Source of the DNA: Deltaproteobacteria bacterium | GTDB taxonomy: Bacteria; Desulfobacterota_B; Binatia; UBA9968 | Length of the DNA stretch: 12,757 nt | Assembly (NCBI GenBank): GCA_030620935.1 | Contig: JAUXIP010000016.1 | Location: 1-12,757, forward strand | Direction: 5' to 3' | Shown: positions 7,428-12,602 of the stretch, piece after piece | How the letters are laid out: each line of letters opens with the position of its first letter | How positions within the stretch are numbered: position 1 is the first letter of the stretch | The notes under the pieces: model-generated | Database searches by the model: none | Seen by the model: only the letters and a program-made list of their open reading frames with translations | What the model was told of the DNA's origin: nothing | Made by a program: the position numbers and the translations under genes

Positions 7428-8231
7428 ATGGAAAACTTTTTTTCTACCGCATGGCAGGCCGCCGAGGCCGCGGGAACACTGATCCGGGAATCCTGGCAGC
7501 AGGTCAAGGAGATTCATTACAAGTCGGCCATCGATCTGGTGACCGCGACCGATAGGCGAGCCGAAGAACAGATTGTTCATATTTTGCTGAAAAATTTTCC
7601 CGGCCATTCCATTCTCGCGGAGGAAGAAAACACTGTAGATCGTCCTAACAGCAGTTATCGCTGGATCATCGATCCTTTGGATGGGACGACGAATTTCGTT
7701 CACGCCTACCCTCAAGTCAGCGTATCCATAGCCCTCGAGCGTGAAGGAGAGCTTATTTTGGGATTGGTCTACGATCCCTTGAGAGAAGAACGCTTCAGGG
7801 CAACTAAAGACCAGGGAGCTTTTCTCAACCAAGGTCGGATTCGAGTTTCAAACGTAGACGGGCTGGACAAAGCACTTCTCGCCACCGGCTTCCCTTACGA
7901 CCGAAGGGAAAATGCAAATCTTTATCTGGCTTTCTTCAAGGCCTTTATGACCAGCACTCAAGGCATCCGCCGCGCCGGCTCAGCGGCCCTTGACCTCTGC
8001 TACCTTGCCTGCGGCCGGTTGGACGGATTTTGGGAGCTAAAGCTTCATCCTTGGGATACCGCGGCAGGAAGTCTCATTGTCCGAGAGGCTGGAGGAATGC
8101 TCACCGACTTTTCCGGAAAAGGGTTTTCTATATGGGGCGAGGAAACCTTAGCATCCAACGGACCCATTCACGCAGAGATGTTGGAGGTCCTTGCGCAGGT
8201 AAAAGCATTGACCAAACCCATAGCCGGATGA
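7428..8231 (+). CDS. suhB: Inositol monophosphatase family protein
   Basis: A 267-residue Mg-dependent sugar phosphatase of the IMPase/SuhB family, likely dephosphorylating inositol monophosphate or a related sugar phosphate. Metal-binding motifs are complete: AEEE (64-67), WIIDPLDGTTNF with Asp82 and Asp85, and the C-terminal GSAALDLCYLACGRLDGFWE plus HPWDTAAG with Asp210. The frame is open back to a GTG at 7350, but that lies inside the upstream repeat and adds residues absent from the family. ATG 7428 begins MENFFSTAWQAAEAAGTLIR, the normal first helix, so it is chosen despite a weak ribosome binding site. SuhB in E. coli also acts in rRNA antitermination; whether this one does cannot be told. 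The tRNA-Arg follows after 15 bp and may be transcribed with it. The symbol is by family resemblance only. Confidence 0.9.
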   Translation: MENFFSTAWQAAEAAGTLIRESWQQVKEIHYKSAIDLVTATDRRAEEQIVHILLKNFPGHSILAEEENTVDRPNSSYRWIIDPLDGTTNFVHAYPQVSVSIALEREGELILGLVYDPLREERFRATKDQGAFLNQGRIRVSNVDGLDKALLATGFPYDRRENANLYLAFFKAFMTSTQGIRRAGSAALDLCYLACGRLDGFWELKLHPWDTAAGSLIVREAGGMLTDFSGKGFSIWGEETLASNGPIHAEMLEVLAQVKALTKPIAG

Positions 8232-8246
8232 TACAAAAAACACGCA

Positions 8247-8321
8247 GCGCCCGTAGTGAAAAGGATATCACGAGGGTCTCCGGAACCCTAAGTCCGAGTT
8301 CGATTCTCGGCGGGCGTACCA
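8247..8321 (+). tRNA. tRNA-Arg (anticodon CCG)
   Basis: A complete 75-nt cloverleaf with encoded CCA. The acceptor stem GCGCCCG pairs with CGGGCGT (one G-T pair), the D arm is GTGA-AAAGGATA-TCAC, the anticodon stem AGGGT/ACCCT carries loop CTCCGGA (anticodon CCG, reading CGG), the variable loop is AAGT, and the T arm is CCGAG-TTCGATT-CTCGG with discriminator A. It marks the point where conserved core genes give way to accessory DNA. tRNA 3' ends are common integration sites, but no repeat of its 3' end is visible to the right. Confidence 0.96.
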
Positions 8322-8429
8322 TATTCCCTCCCGAGACAAATCAGTTAACCTTTCTCGTCCTCCATCCCCGGTTTGCGTGGGGAGCCATGAGCTTTGCACT
8401 TTGCGCTCCTATAGGGCAAAATTTTTACC

Positions 8430-8760
8430 TTAGAAAATTCGGTTGACAACACAGATCAAGTTAGGGTTCACCCCCCGGCCACGTAGCTTGCGCGCACTCG
8501 ATCCCGTTAGCACGAACCGGAGCTGCCGCGATTTGATGAGGTGATGGACCTCGTTGACTAATTCCGGGACCCGTTGGACCGCGTTCACAGCTACCCAACT
8601 CTTGTTTCCCTGCGGAATCCGAATTCTTTTTGCCAGGTAAAAAGGACTTTGCAAGGCTGATTTGCGATTTCTCGACGTATGGTTCTACCGGAAAGACAAA
8701 AATTGAAACTACAGGGGCGTTAATGGCCAATTTAGACAGCGATCTTACCCTTTTTGGAGC
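8430..8760 (-). pseudogene. Remnant of an AAA-type ATPase (AAA_14/DUF4143 family)
   Basis: On the minus strand a 74-codon open stretch (8430-8654) contains NAVQRVPELVNEVHHLIKSR followed by QLRFVLTGSSARKLRGRGVN. This matches the Walker B to sensor 1 part of the AAA_14 ATPases, whose usual text is like IDEVQKVPELL-EVH-LIE and RFILTGSSARKLRRGGVNLLAGR. Here the Walker B Asp-Glu is replaced by Asn-Ala, the frame leaves the family right after GRGVN, and stops within a few codons. Upstream, in another frame, SIFVFPVEPYVEKSQ might be the eroded P-loop, which would mean a frameshift near 8640; this part is uncertain. About 330 of the expected 400 residues are missing. The remaining DNA of this gap (8322-8429 and 8655-8823) shows no supported gene. 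The outer limits given are approximate. Confidence 0.65.
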
Positions 8761-8788
8761 CTCCCAAACCTCAGATCCCCTGTAAAGA

Positions 8789-8819
8789 CGGCCTGTTCTG
8801 CCACACGAGCAATAAGCCG
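8789..8819. promoter_or_regulatory. Imperfect inverted repeat upstream of the sigma-54-type promoter
   Basis: CGGCCTGTT (8789-8797) and AATAAGCCG (8811-8819) are near-complementary (7 of 9 as DNA, one further G-T pair as RNA), just upstream of the -24/-12 element. It could be an activator site, though it lies close to the promoter for a typical sigma-54 activator. Weak evidence. Confidence 0.2.
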
Positions 8820-8823
8820 CAGG

Positions 8824-8840
8824 TTGGCATAATTCTTGCC
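8824..8840 (+). promoter_or_regulatory. Sigma-54-type (-24/-12) promoter of the lipoprotein-HAMP-pseudopilin group
   Basis: TTGGCATAATTCTTGCC fits the known consensus TTGGCACG-N4-TTGCW with the invariant GG (8826-8827) and GC (8838-8839) at exact spacing. The predicted start near 8851 leaves a leader of about 40 nt before the ATG at 8894, which has its own ribosome binding site. An AAA+ enhancer-binding activator would be required; none is encoded in the window. Confidence 0.65.
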
Positions 8841-8893
8841 ATCCATCCATTTAGAGTCATTCGGAGAAGCATTCAGAAAACTGCGAGGAAGAG

Positions 8894-9265
8894 ATGGAGC
8901 TCAGACGCCGCCTATGGATTCTTGCCATCGTGTTGCTATTCCCCGGATGTCGGTCTCCAAAAAACACGACCGTTCCCGACCAGTTGGTCGGGGTGTGGAG
9001 AACGACAAGCCCGAAATACGCGGACCGCTTCTTTGAGATCACGAAGCAGACGATCACCTTCGGCACTGGAGGACAGCACAGCGATACTCGCCCTATCAGC
9101 CAAATTGACGCCGTCCCGGGAAACAAGACCATTATGTATACGATTATCTTTACGACTCAAGAAGGACACGAACAGCGATTCTCCTTCTATTATGAGCCGT
9201 TCAATGAGGAAGTCATTCGGTTAAAAAATAAAAAACACATGACTTGGACGAAAGAGAGGAGTTGA
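8894..9265 (+). CDS. Small lipoprotein of unknown function
   Basis: A 123-residue protein. MELRRRLWILAIVLLFPGCR is a lipoprotein signal peptide: positively charged start, hydrophobic core and a lipobox-like LFPGC placing the lipidated cysteine at residue 19 (Phe at -3 is atypical). The mature part, about 105 residues, begins SPKNTTVPDQLVGVWRTTSP and continues with short alternating stretches (RFFEITKQTITFGT, TIMYTIIFTTQE, QRFSFYYE) that suggest a small beta-barrel or lipocalin-like fold; LVGVW is the kind of strand that opens such domains. No specific family is recognised. GAGG 5 nt before the ATG supports the start. It is first after the sigma-54-type promoter, and the next gene starts 3 nt after its stop, so the two are surely co-transcribed. 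Likely anchored in the periplasmic face of a membrane. Confidence 0.85.
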   Translation: MELRRRLWILAIVLLFPGCRSPKNTTVPDQLVGVWRTTSPKYADRFFEITKQTITFGTGGQHSDTRPISQIDAVPGNKTIMYTIIFTTQEGHEQRFSFYYEPFNEEVIRLKNKKHMTWTKERS

Positions 9266-9268
9266 CCC

Positions 9269-9880
9269 ATGAAGCGGCCTTATAAGAGAAAACGAGTTTT
9301 CGTGCACAACCTTCAAAAACATCTGCTGGTTGTCAACCTGATCTATTTCTTTACCCTCCTCCTGATTTTTGTCACTGTCCTTTTTGTCCCCATCATCATA
9401 GAGATGGAGAGCGCCTCGCTGTCTCCGGAAAAGGCGCAAGAAGCAGCGAATCAATTCTTAATCCTCCACACGAGGGCGTGGCCGGCCATAGCCACCATTT
9501 TTATCCTCATGATCGCTCACTCTTTCATAGTCTCTCATAGAATCGCTGGACCGCTCTTTCGGCTTCGAAGCATCTTGAAAATGATCCAAGAGGGAGATCT
9601 CTCTACGCAAGTCACCATCCGCAGGCATGACTATCTACTGGAAGAAGTGAATATCATGAACGAGATGATCGTAGCCTTGAGGAATAGGATAGTGAGCATT
9701 CAAGAACACTACTGGGAAGCGCATGCGGCGTTGGCCGAATCTAAGAGAGCTTTCCACGGCGGCTCTGTGGAGGAGATGGGCCGGCATCTGAACAGCCTTG
9801 AGGTGAAAATCAACCAGCTAAAGATGGATGTCGACCAATTCAGAACTGCCCCTGCGGAGACACGCGCTGAAGAGAACTAG
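9269..9880 (+). CDS. Two-pass membrane protein with HAMP domain and no output domain
   Basis: A 203-residue protein. A basic N-terminus (KRPYKRKR) is followed by membrane segment 1 (about 20-44), a short periplasmic stretch of some 27 residues, membrane segment 2 (about 71-89), and a HAMP domain (about 90-142) starting SHRIAGPLFRLRSILKMIQE with the conserved proline and the glutamate-aspartate step (QEGDL). The rest (about 143-195) is predicted coiled coil ending in a charged tail. No kinase, GGDEF or chemotaxis output domain follows, and the periplasmic part is too small for a normal sensor. HAMP domains relay conformational signals, so it may act through a partner, for example as an assembly or scaffold protein. 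ATG has GAGGAG 7 nt upstream. Its 3' end is followed after 46 nt by the pseudopilin start. The specific role is unknown. Confidence 0.88.
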   Translation: MKRPYKRKRVFVHNLQKHLLVVNLIYFFTLLLIFVTVLFVPIIIEMESASLSPEKAQEAANQFLILHTRAWPAIATIFILMIAHSFIVSHRIAGPLFRLRSILKMIQEGDLSTQVTIRRHDYLLEEVNIMNEMIVALRNRIVSIQEHYWEAHAALAESKRAFHGGSVEEMGRHLNSLEVKINQLKMDVDQFRTAPAETRAEEN

Positions 9881-9926
9881 GCAAAGAATAAGTTGTGCTC
9901 GCAGGGACACAGGAGGCTCAAGAACA

Positions 9927-10418
9927 TTGAAAGGGTCTAGAGACTGCGCCTTACCCAGGTCTCAGGGGCTGATCAAGCTCTGCTCCGGCATTTCGCGAGC
10001 TGAGCTGCTGGTTGCGATTGTGATCCTGGCGACGCTTACGTTCATTGCTGTATCCTCGTACGGACGCTATCTCGAAAAGGCGAAAATCACTAGAGTCAAG
10101 GCGGAGATTCGCCTGTTGGAATCAGAGATCAAGGCCTATGAGATCGCCAACGGCAACCTTCCCGCTACTCTTGCCGACATTGGGCGAGAAGCTCTTCGCG
10201 ACCCTGACGGCAATCCCTACCACTACGCACATGGCTCCCTGGTGCAGCCTGAACAGCGGCGTAAGGATCTATTTCTGGTCCCGTTGAACTCGGACTTTGA
10301 CCTTTACAGCAAGGGTAAAGACGGAAAAAGTAATGCCCCCCTTGCAGCTAAGCATAGCCAGGACGACATCGTTCGCGCCAATGACGGGGCATACGTGGGT
10401 CTCGCATCGAAATACTGA
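9927..10418 (+). CDS. GspG-like type II secretion / type IV pilus-type pseudopilin
   Basis: A 163-residue protein with an N-terminal class III signal: a leader of about 21 residues ending in Gly, then ISRAELLVAIVILATLTFIA, with Glu at +5 and the long hydrophobic helix of pilins, cut by prepilin peptidase. The C-terminal half has the GspG plan: DPDGNPYHYAHG, then FDLYSKGKDGKSNAPL and DDIVRANDGAYVG, where Asp and backbone oxygens bind calcium in true GspG. The frame is open back to an ATG at 9828 inside the previous gene, but TTG 9927 is preferred because AGGAGG lies 10 nt upstream and it gives a leader of sensible length. The usual Phe at +1 is Ile. No secretion ATPase or outer-membrane secretin lies nearby, so this is an orphan that either serves a system elsewhere or forms a minor filament with its HAMP partner. 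Confidence 0.87.
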   Translation: MKGSRDCALPRSQGLIKLCSGISRAELLVAIVILATLTFIAVSSYGRYLEKAKITRVKAEIRLLESEIKAYEIANGNLPATLADIGREALRDPDGNPYHYAHGSLVQPEQRRKDLFLVPLNSDFDLYSKGKDGKSNAPLAAKHSQDDIVRANDGAYVGLASKY

Positions 10419-10450
10419 CACGGATACGGACCCCGAGAAGGAAGAAAAGC

Positions 10451-11203
10451 TTAGTGAGGATTACCCGACCGTTCCACCTGTTGATAGAGCCCATTGAGGC
10501 CTGCCAGATGCGACTCGATCTTCTCCAATATCATTGATCTAAGACCGGCAATCTGTGACGAGAGTCGAGTGTTTTCCTCTTTCATGTCGGCAAGCTGCTG
10601 TTCCAGTCTTGGAAACTTGTCCTGTGAATTCTCTAGCTCCTGAACTCTCGCTTGACTTTTGTCACGCTCCGTTGCCACTTCGGCAACCTCCCCGAGAAGC
10701 CGGGTATTTTTTTCTCTCAGGTCAGCAAGTTGTCGCTCCATTTCGGGAAACTTCTCCTGCAAACTTTCCAATTCGCGGACTCTCTCCCGGCCTTCGTCCC
10801 GCTCCTTTGTGACTCCAGTGACCTCTCCGAGAAGCCGGGTGTTGTCTTCCTTGAGATCGGCAACCTGCCGCTCCATTTCGGGCAGCATCTCCTGCGAGCT
10901 TTGCAGCCATAGAATTCTTTCCTGCCTAGCATCCCGCTCCCCTCTAAGCTCGACAACCTGTGACAGGAGTCGATCATTTTCATCTCTGAGGCCGGCAAGT
11001 TTTTGGCTCGTATCGAGACCGGGAAGGCTCGGCTGCTCCTGCTCGTCCTGTTCTTCTTCTACAACTTCGAGGCTACTGCCCGGTTTCGATTCCAATTCAG
11101 TAAGGCGCCGGCTTTTTTCTCTGAGCTCCCGCTCGATGATAATCAGATAAGCAATGAGTATGCCGAAGGCTGCACCGCCAAAAAGAGTAATATAAATCAG
11201 CAT
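10451..11203 (-). CDS. Membrane-anchored coiled-coil protein with 45-residue repeats
   Basis: A 250-residue protein. The N-terminus (about 1-25) is one membrane segment, MLIYITLFGGAAFGILIAYL..., followed by a basic stretch (REKSRRLTELE), an acidic linker (VEEEQDEQEQ) and a long coiled coil. From about residue 65 the coil is built of tandem 45-residue units whose best copies read PEMERQLADLREKNTRLLGE and PEMERQVADLKEDNTRLLGE. The orientation suggests an inner-membrane anchor with the coil in the cytoplasm (membrane segment followed by basic residues). No enzymatic motif is visible. The ATG has GAGAGGG 9 nt upstream. It follows the coiled-coil gene upstream by 23 nt and ends about 32 bp from the stop of the convergent pseudopilin gene, with no clear terminator between. 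Distant resemblance to scaffold proteins is only structural. Confidence 0.82.
   Translation of the reverse strand: MLIYITLFGGAAFGILIAYLIIIERELREKSRRLTELESKPGSSLEVVEEEQDEQEQPSLPGLDTSQKLAGLRDENDRLLSQVVELRGERDARQERILWLQSSQEMLPEMERQVADLKEDNTRLLGEVTGVTKERDEGRERVRELESLQEKFPEMERQLADLREKNTRLLGEVAEVATERDKSQARVQELENSQDKFPRLEQQLADMKEENTRLSSQIAGLRSMILEKIESHLAGLNGLYQQVERSGNPH
10590..10994 (-). repeat. Tandem 135-bp repeats inside the coiled-coil gene
   Basis: Related blocks recur at exactly 135 bp: they begin at 10590, 10725 and 10860 (each with GCAAG/GCAACCTG followed by a TCCA-TTCGGG-like run), and a fourth, more degraded, begins at 10995. Identity is clear also at DNA level (for example GAGAAGCCGGGT shared between units), pointing to recent duplication within the gene rather than only protein-level constraint. 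Confidence 0.8.
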
Positions 11204-11226
11204 AATAGCTAACCCTCTCTGATTGT

Positions 11227-11775
11227 CTAAAGTTTCCCTTGTGACCTGAGATTCTCGATACGTTTCATAATGAGATCGGGGAGACTGCCCATGGAAACAA
11301 GGTCCGGCACCGGAAGGGACCCAGACCCTAATCTTGCGATCTGCTCGTTCAGCTTATTCATATCGCCATGAATACGATGGGACTCTGCCAGATGGGATTG
11401 GCACTCCAGTATTTTTTGGTCGATCTTGCCCTGGCAATCGGCGAGTGCGTTTTGTTGCTGTTCAAATTGGCCTTTTAAATAGTCCACCTCGGCCTGAACA
11501 ATCTGCTCCTCTACCGGTCGTATCCGCTCTTCGATCTCCTTGTGCATATCACGAAGAGCCTGCAACAACCGTTCGTAGGATTGCTCGTCTCTCATAAGAT
11601 CCTCCTTGATGGTAACTTTCTCTGTTGTCGTGGTCACATATTGCTGAAGTAAAGATTCCGAGATTTTCTTCTTAACCTGCGACAGAGATCCTTGTACTTC
11701 GCCTATTTTCTCTGACAGCTGTTTCCGGTCGGTCAGGAATTTGTGTAACTCCTCAATAGGTTCTGGCTGGGTCAT
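11227..11775 (-). CDS. Soluble coiled-coil protein of unknown function
   Basis: A 182-residue protein without signal peptide or membrane segment. MTQPEPIEELHKFLTDRKQL, then long alternations of charged and hydrophobic residues to about residue 150 (for example EEIRPVEEQIVQAE-like and GQFEQQQNALADCQ stretches) predict extended coiled coil, interrupted near residues 47-52 by a run of threonines (TTTTEK). A short non-helical tail follows (GSGSLPVPDLVSMGSLPDLI) before a final helix, MKRIENLRSQGKL. No known domain is recognised. It lies between the HTH gene (89 bp upstream) and the membrane-anchored coiled-coil gene (23 bp downstream), suggesting that the two coiled-coil products may associate. 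The ribosome binding site is weak (GAGAGATAGAG). Two cysteines lie in the third quarter (ADCQGK, LECQSH). Existence as a protein is likely; function is open. Confidence 0.8.
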   Translation of the reverse strand: MTQPEPIEELHKFLTDRKQLSEKIGEVQGSLSQVKKKISESLLQQYVTTTTEKVTIKEDLMRDEQSYERLLQALRDMHKEIEERIRPVEEQIVQAEVDYLKGQFEQQQNALADCQGKIDQKILECQSHLAESHRIHGDMNKLNEQIARLGSGSLPVPDLVSMGSLPDLIMKRIENLRSQGKL

Positions 11776-11831
11776 GGCAGACTCTATCTCTCAACCTTCG
11801 TGCTTAACCTTCCGCCTGTTAAGTAGAAAAA

Positions 11832-11865
11832 ATGGTACCCTGTGCTTTATGGTACCCTGTGCTTT
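11832..11865. repeat. Two exact tandem 17-bp repeats containing GGTACC
   Basis: ATGGTACCCTGTGCTTT occurs twice without a gap (11832-11848 and 11849-11865). Each copy contains the palindrome GGTACC. The second copy overlaps the stop codon of the HTH gene, so the block lies in the spacer before the coiled-coil gene. It may be a binding site for the HTH protein or a simple slippage duplication; the sequence alone cannot decide. Confidence 0.75.
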
Positions 11866-12101
11866 TAGGAAACCCTATCCTTAGGGAAACTCTTGGCAGT
11901 CAAAGATCTCCGGTTTATCCTTGAACCTCGCTTCTGCTTGTCGGACACCAGGTTCAGGATATCGCCTTTGCTGAAGCGCCAACTACGCCCGATCCTGTTC
12001 CCCGGTAGAACCCCTTTTTCCACGAGTTTGTAGACGGTCTTTACGTGGATTTTGAGAAGGGCGGCCACCTCGGAAGGGGTCATTATTTCATCCACCCGCA
12101 A
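11865..12101 (-). CDS. Excisionase/MerR-like helix-turn-helix DNA-binding protein
   Basis: A 78-residue protein. Residues 7-58 (MTPSEVAALLKIHVKTVYKL, then VEKGVLPGNRIGRSWRFSKGD and ILNLV) are a textbook HTH_17 (excisionase family) domain: recognition helix VKTVYKLVEKG and wing IGRSWRFSKGDI. A basic tail (KQKRGSRINRRSLTAKSFPK) may add DNA contacts. In phages and integrative elements such proteins direct excision; many others, without an integrase, are ordinary regulators. No recombinase gene lies in the window. It is the first gene downstream of the leftward sigma-54-type promoter, with a leader of about 45 nt and GAAGGAG about 15-20 nt upstream of the ATG at 12101. The GTG three codons before it is a possible alternative start. 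The tandem 17-bp repeats at its 3' end are candidate targets. Confidence 0.85.
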   Translation of the reverse strand: MRVDEIMTPSEVAALLKIHVKTVYKLVEKGVLPGNRIGRSWRFSKGDILNLVSDKQKRGSRINRRSLTAKSFPKDRVS

Positions 12102-12156
12102 TCGCTCCTTCTTATCATCTAAATTTCCTGCAAGCTACGTGTAATGGCTGAAAGTA

Positions 12157-12173
12157 TGCATAGTTCATGCCAA
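12157..12173 (-). promoter_or_regulatory. Sigma-54-type (-24/-12) promoter of the HTH and coiled-coil group
   Basis: The minus strand reads TTGGCATGAACTATGCA, matching TTGGCACG-N4-TTGCW at 11 of 13 defined positions, with the invariant GG and GC at exact spacing. The predicted start near 12146 lies about 45 nt before the ATG at 12101. It shares with the rightward promoter the same change of C to T in the -24 block. Confidence 0.6.
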
Positions 12174-12290
12174 TGGTTTTTCTGCTATGTCTGTGTGGCT
12201 AGCTAGCTGTTTTTTCGACAGAATTCCTTGCTGGGTCGGGCATTTTGGGCAGAGCATTTCTAAGGACCGGTCTGTTATCAAATTGGCCAA

Positions 12291-12307
12291 ATCTGACCCA
12301 ATCTGAC
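12291..12307 (-). promoter_or_regulatory. Phased direct repeats, candidate activator binding site
   Basis: On the minus strand GTCAGATTGG is followed directly by GTCAGATTTG, so the heptamer GTCAGAT recurs with a 10-bp period (one helical turn). It lies about 150 bp upstream of the predicted start of the leftward sigma-54-type promoter, a usual distance for enhancer-binding activators. Role inferred; repeats seen directly. Confidence 0.4.
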
Positions 12308-12375
12308 AAGTTTCGTCCGACTTCTACTCATAACATTTTCTATCGTTTCCGTACCCTCTCTTCAAGCCCCCGGGG

Positions 12376-12405
12376 ACCGTCCCTGATCCGTCGATAAGGG
12401 ACGGT
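12376..12405. repeat. REP-like hairpin
   Basis: ACCGTCCCT (12376-12384) and AGGGACGGT (12397-12405) form a perfect 9-bp stem around a 12-nt loop. GGGACGGTCCC-like palindromes are typical of REP sequences mobilised by REP-associated transposases; none is in the window. It could also act as a bidirectional terminator, though no T-run follows. Confidence 0.5.
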
Positions 12406-12410
12406 GCGTT

Positions 12411-12500
12411 GTCGCTTCGGGCTCGCATCCTCACGTACTGCCGTGTACGCTCCGGTGCGATCCCTTGCTCCGCCTTGCACCCGCCTCCTTCTCGACGGCC
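12411..12500. repeat. Palindromic intergenic repeat, likely fragment of a dispersed element
   Basis: Non-coding, rich in CGCTC/CCTC words, with a centre GTAC-TGCCGT-GTAC flanked by CGCATC and GGTGCG. It shares the word CGTACTGC and the overall design with the repeat at 7230-7392. From memory such blocks, ending CTTCTCGACGGCC, recur between genes in several environmental genomes; a genome search is needed. Together with the hairpin just left of it, it may be one composite element. Confidence 0.45.
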
Positions 12501-12602
12501 AGGGTTTCTACGATGTTACAAGCTTACGCACGGATTATGGGACCGTAAAGGTCGCCCGCTGAAGACCCGATAAGCACGGTCCACTAAGAAATAATCGAAA
12601 TC

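Noticed and set aside
7278..7832. 184-codon open frame on the minus strand opposite the inositol monophosphatase gene
   Set aside because: Antisense to a gene with complete catalytic motifs and partly inside a repeat; no recognisable domain.
8366..8382. CCCC...GGGG hairpin after the tRNA-Arg as a terminator
   Set aside because: Only four base pairs and no T-run follows directly.
10659..11150. 163-codon Ser/Arg-rich frame on the plus strand opposite the coiled-coil gene
   Set aside because: Its repeats simply mirror the 45-codon repeats of the minus-strand coiled-coil gene.
11780..11806. A -24/-12-like sequence (TAAGCACGAAGGTTGAG, minus strand) before the soluble coiled-coil gene
   Set aside because: It matches part of the consensus (GCACG and TTG) but lacks one G of the invariant GG and the C of the invariant GC, so it is probably not functional.
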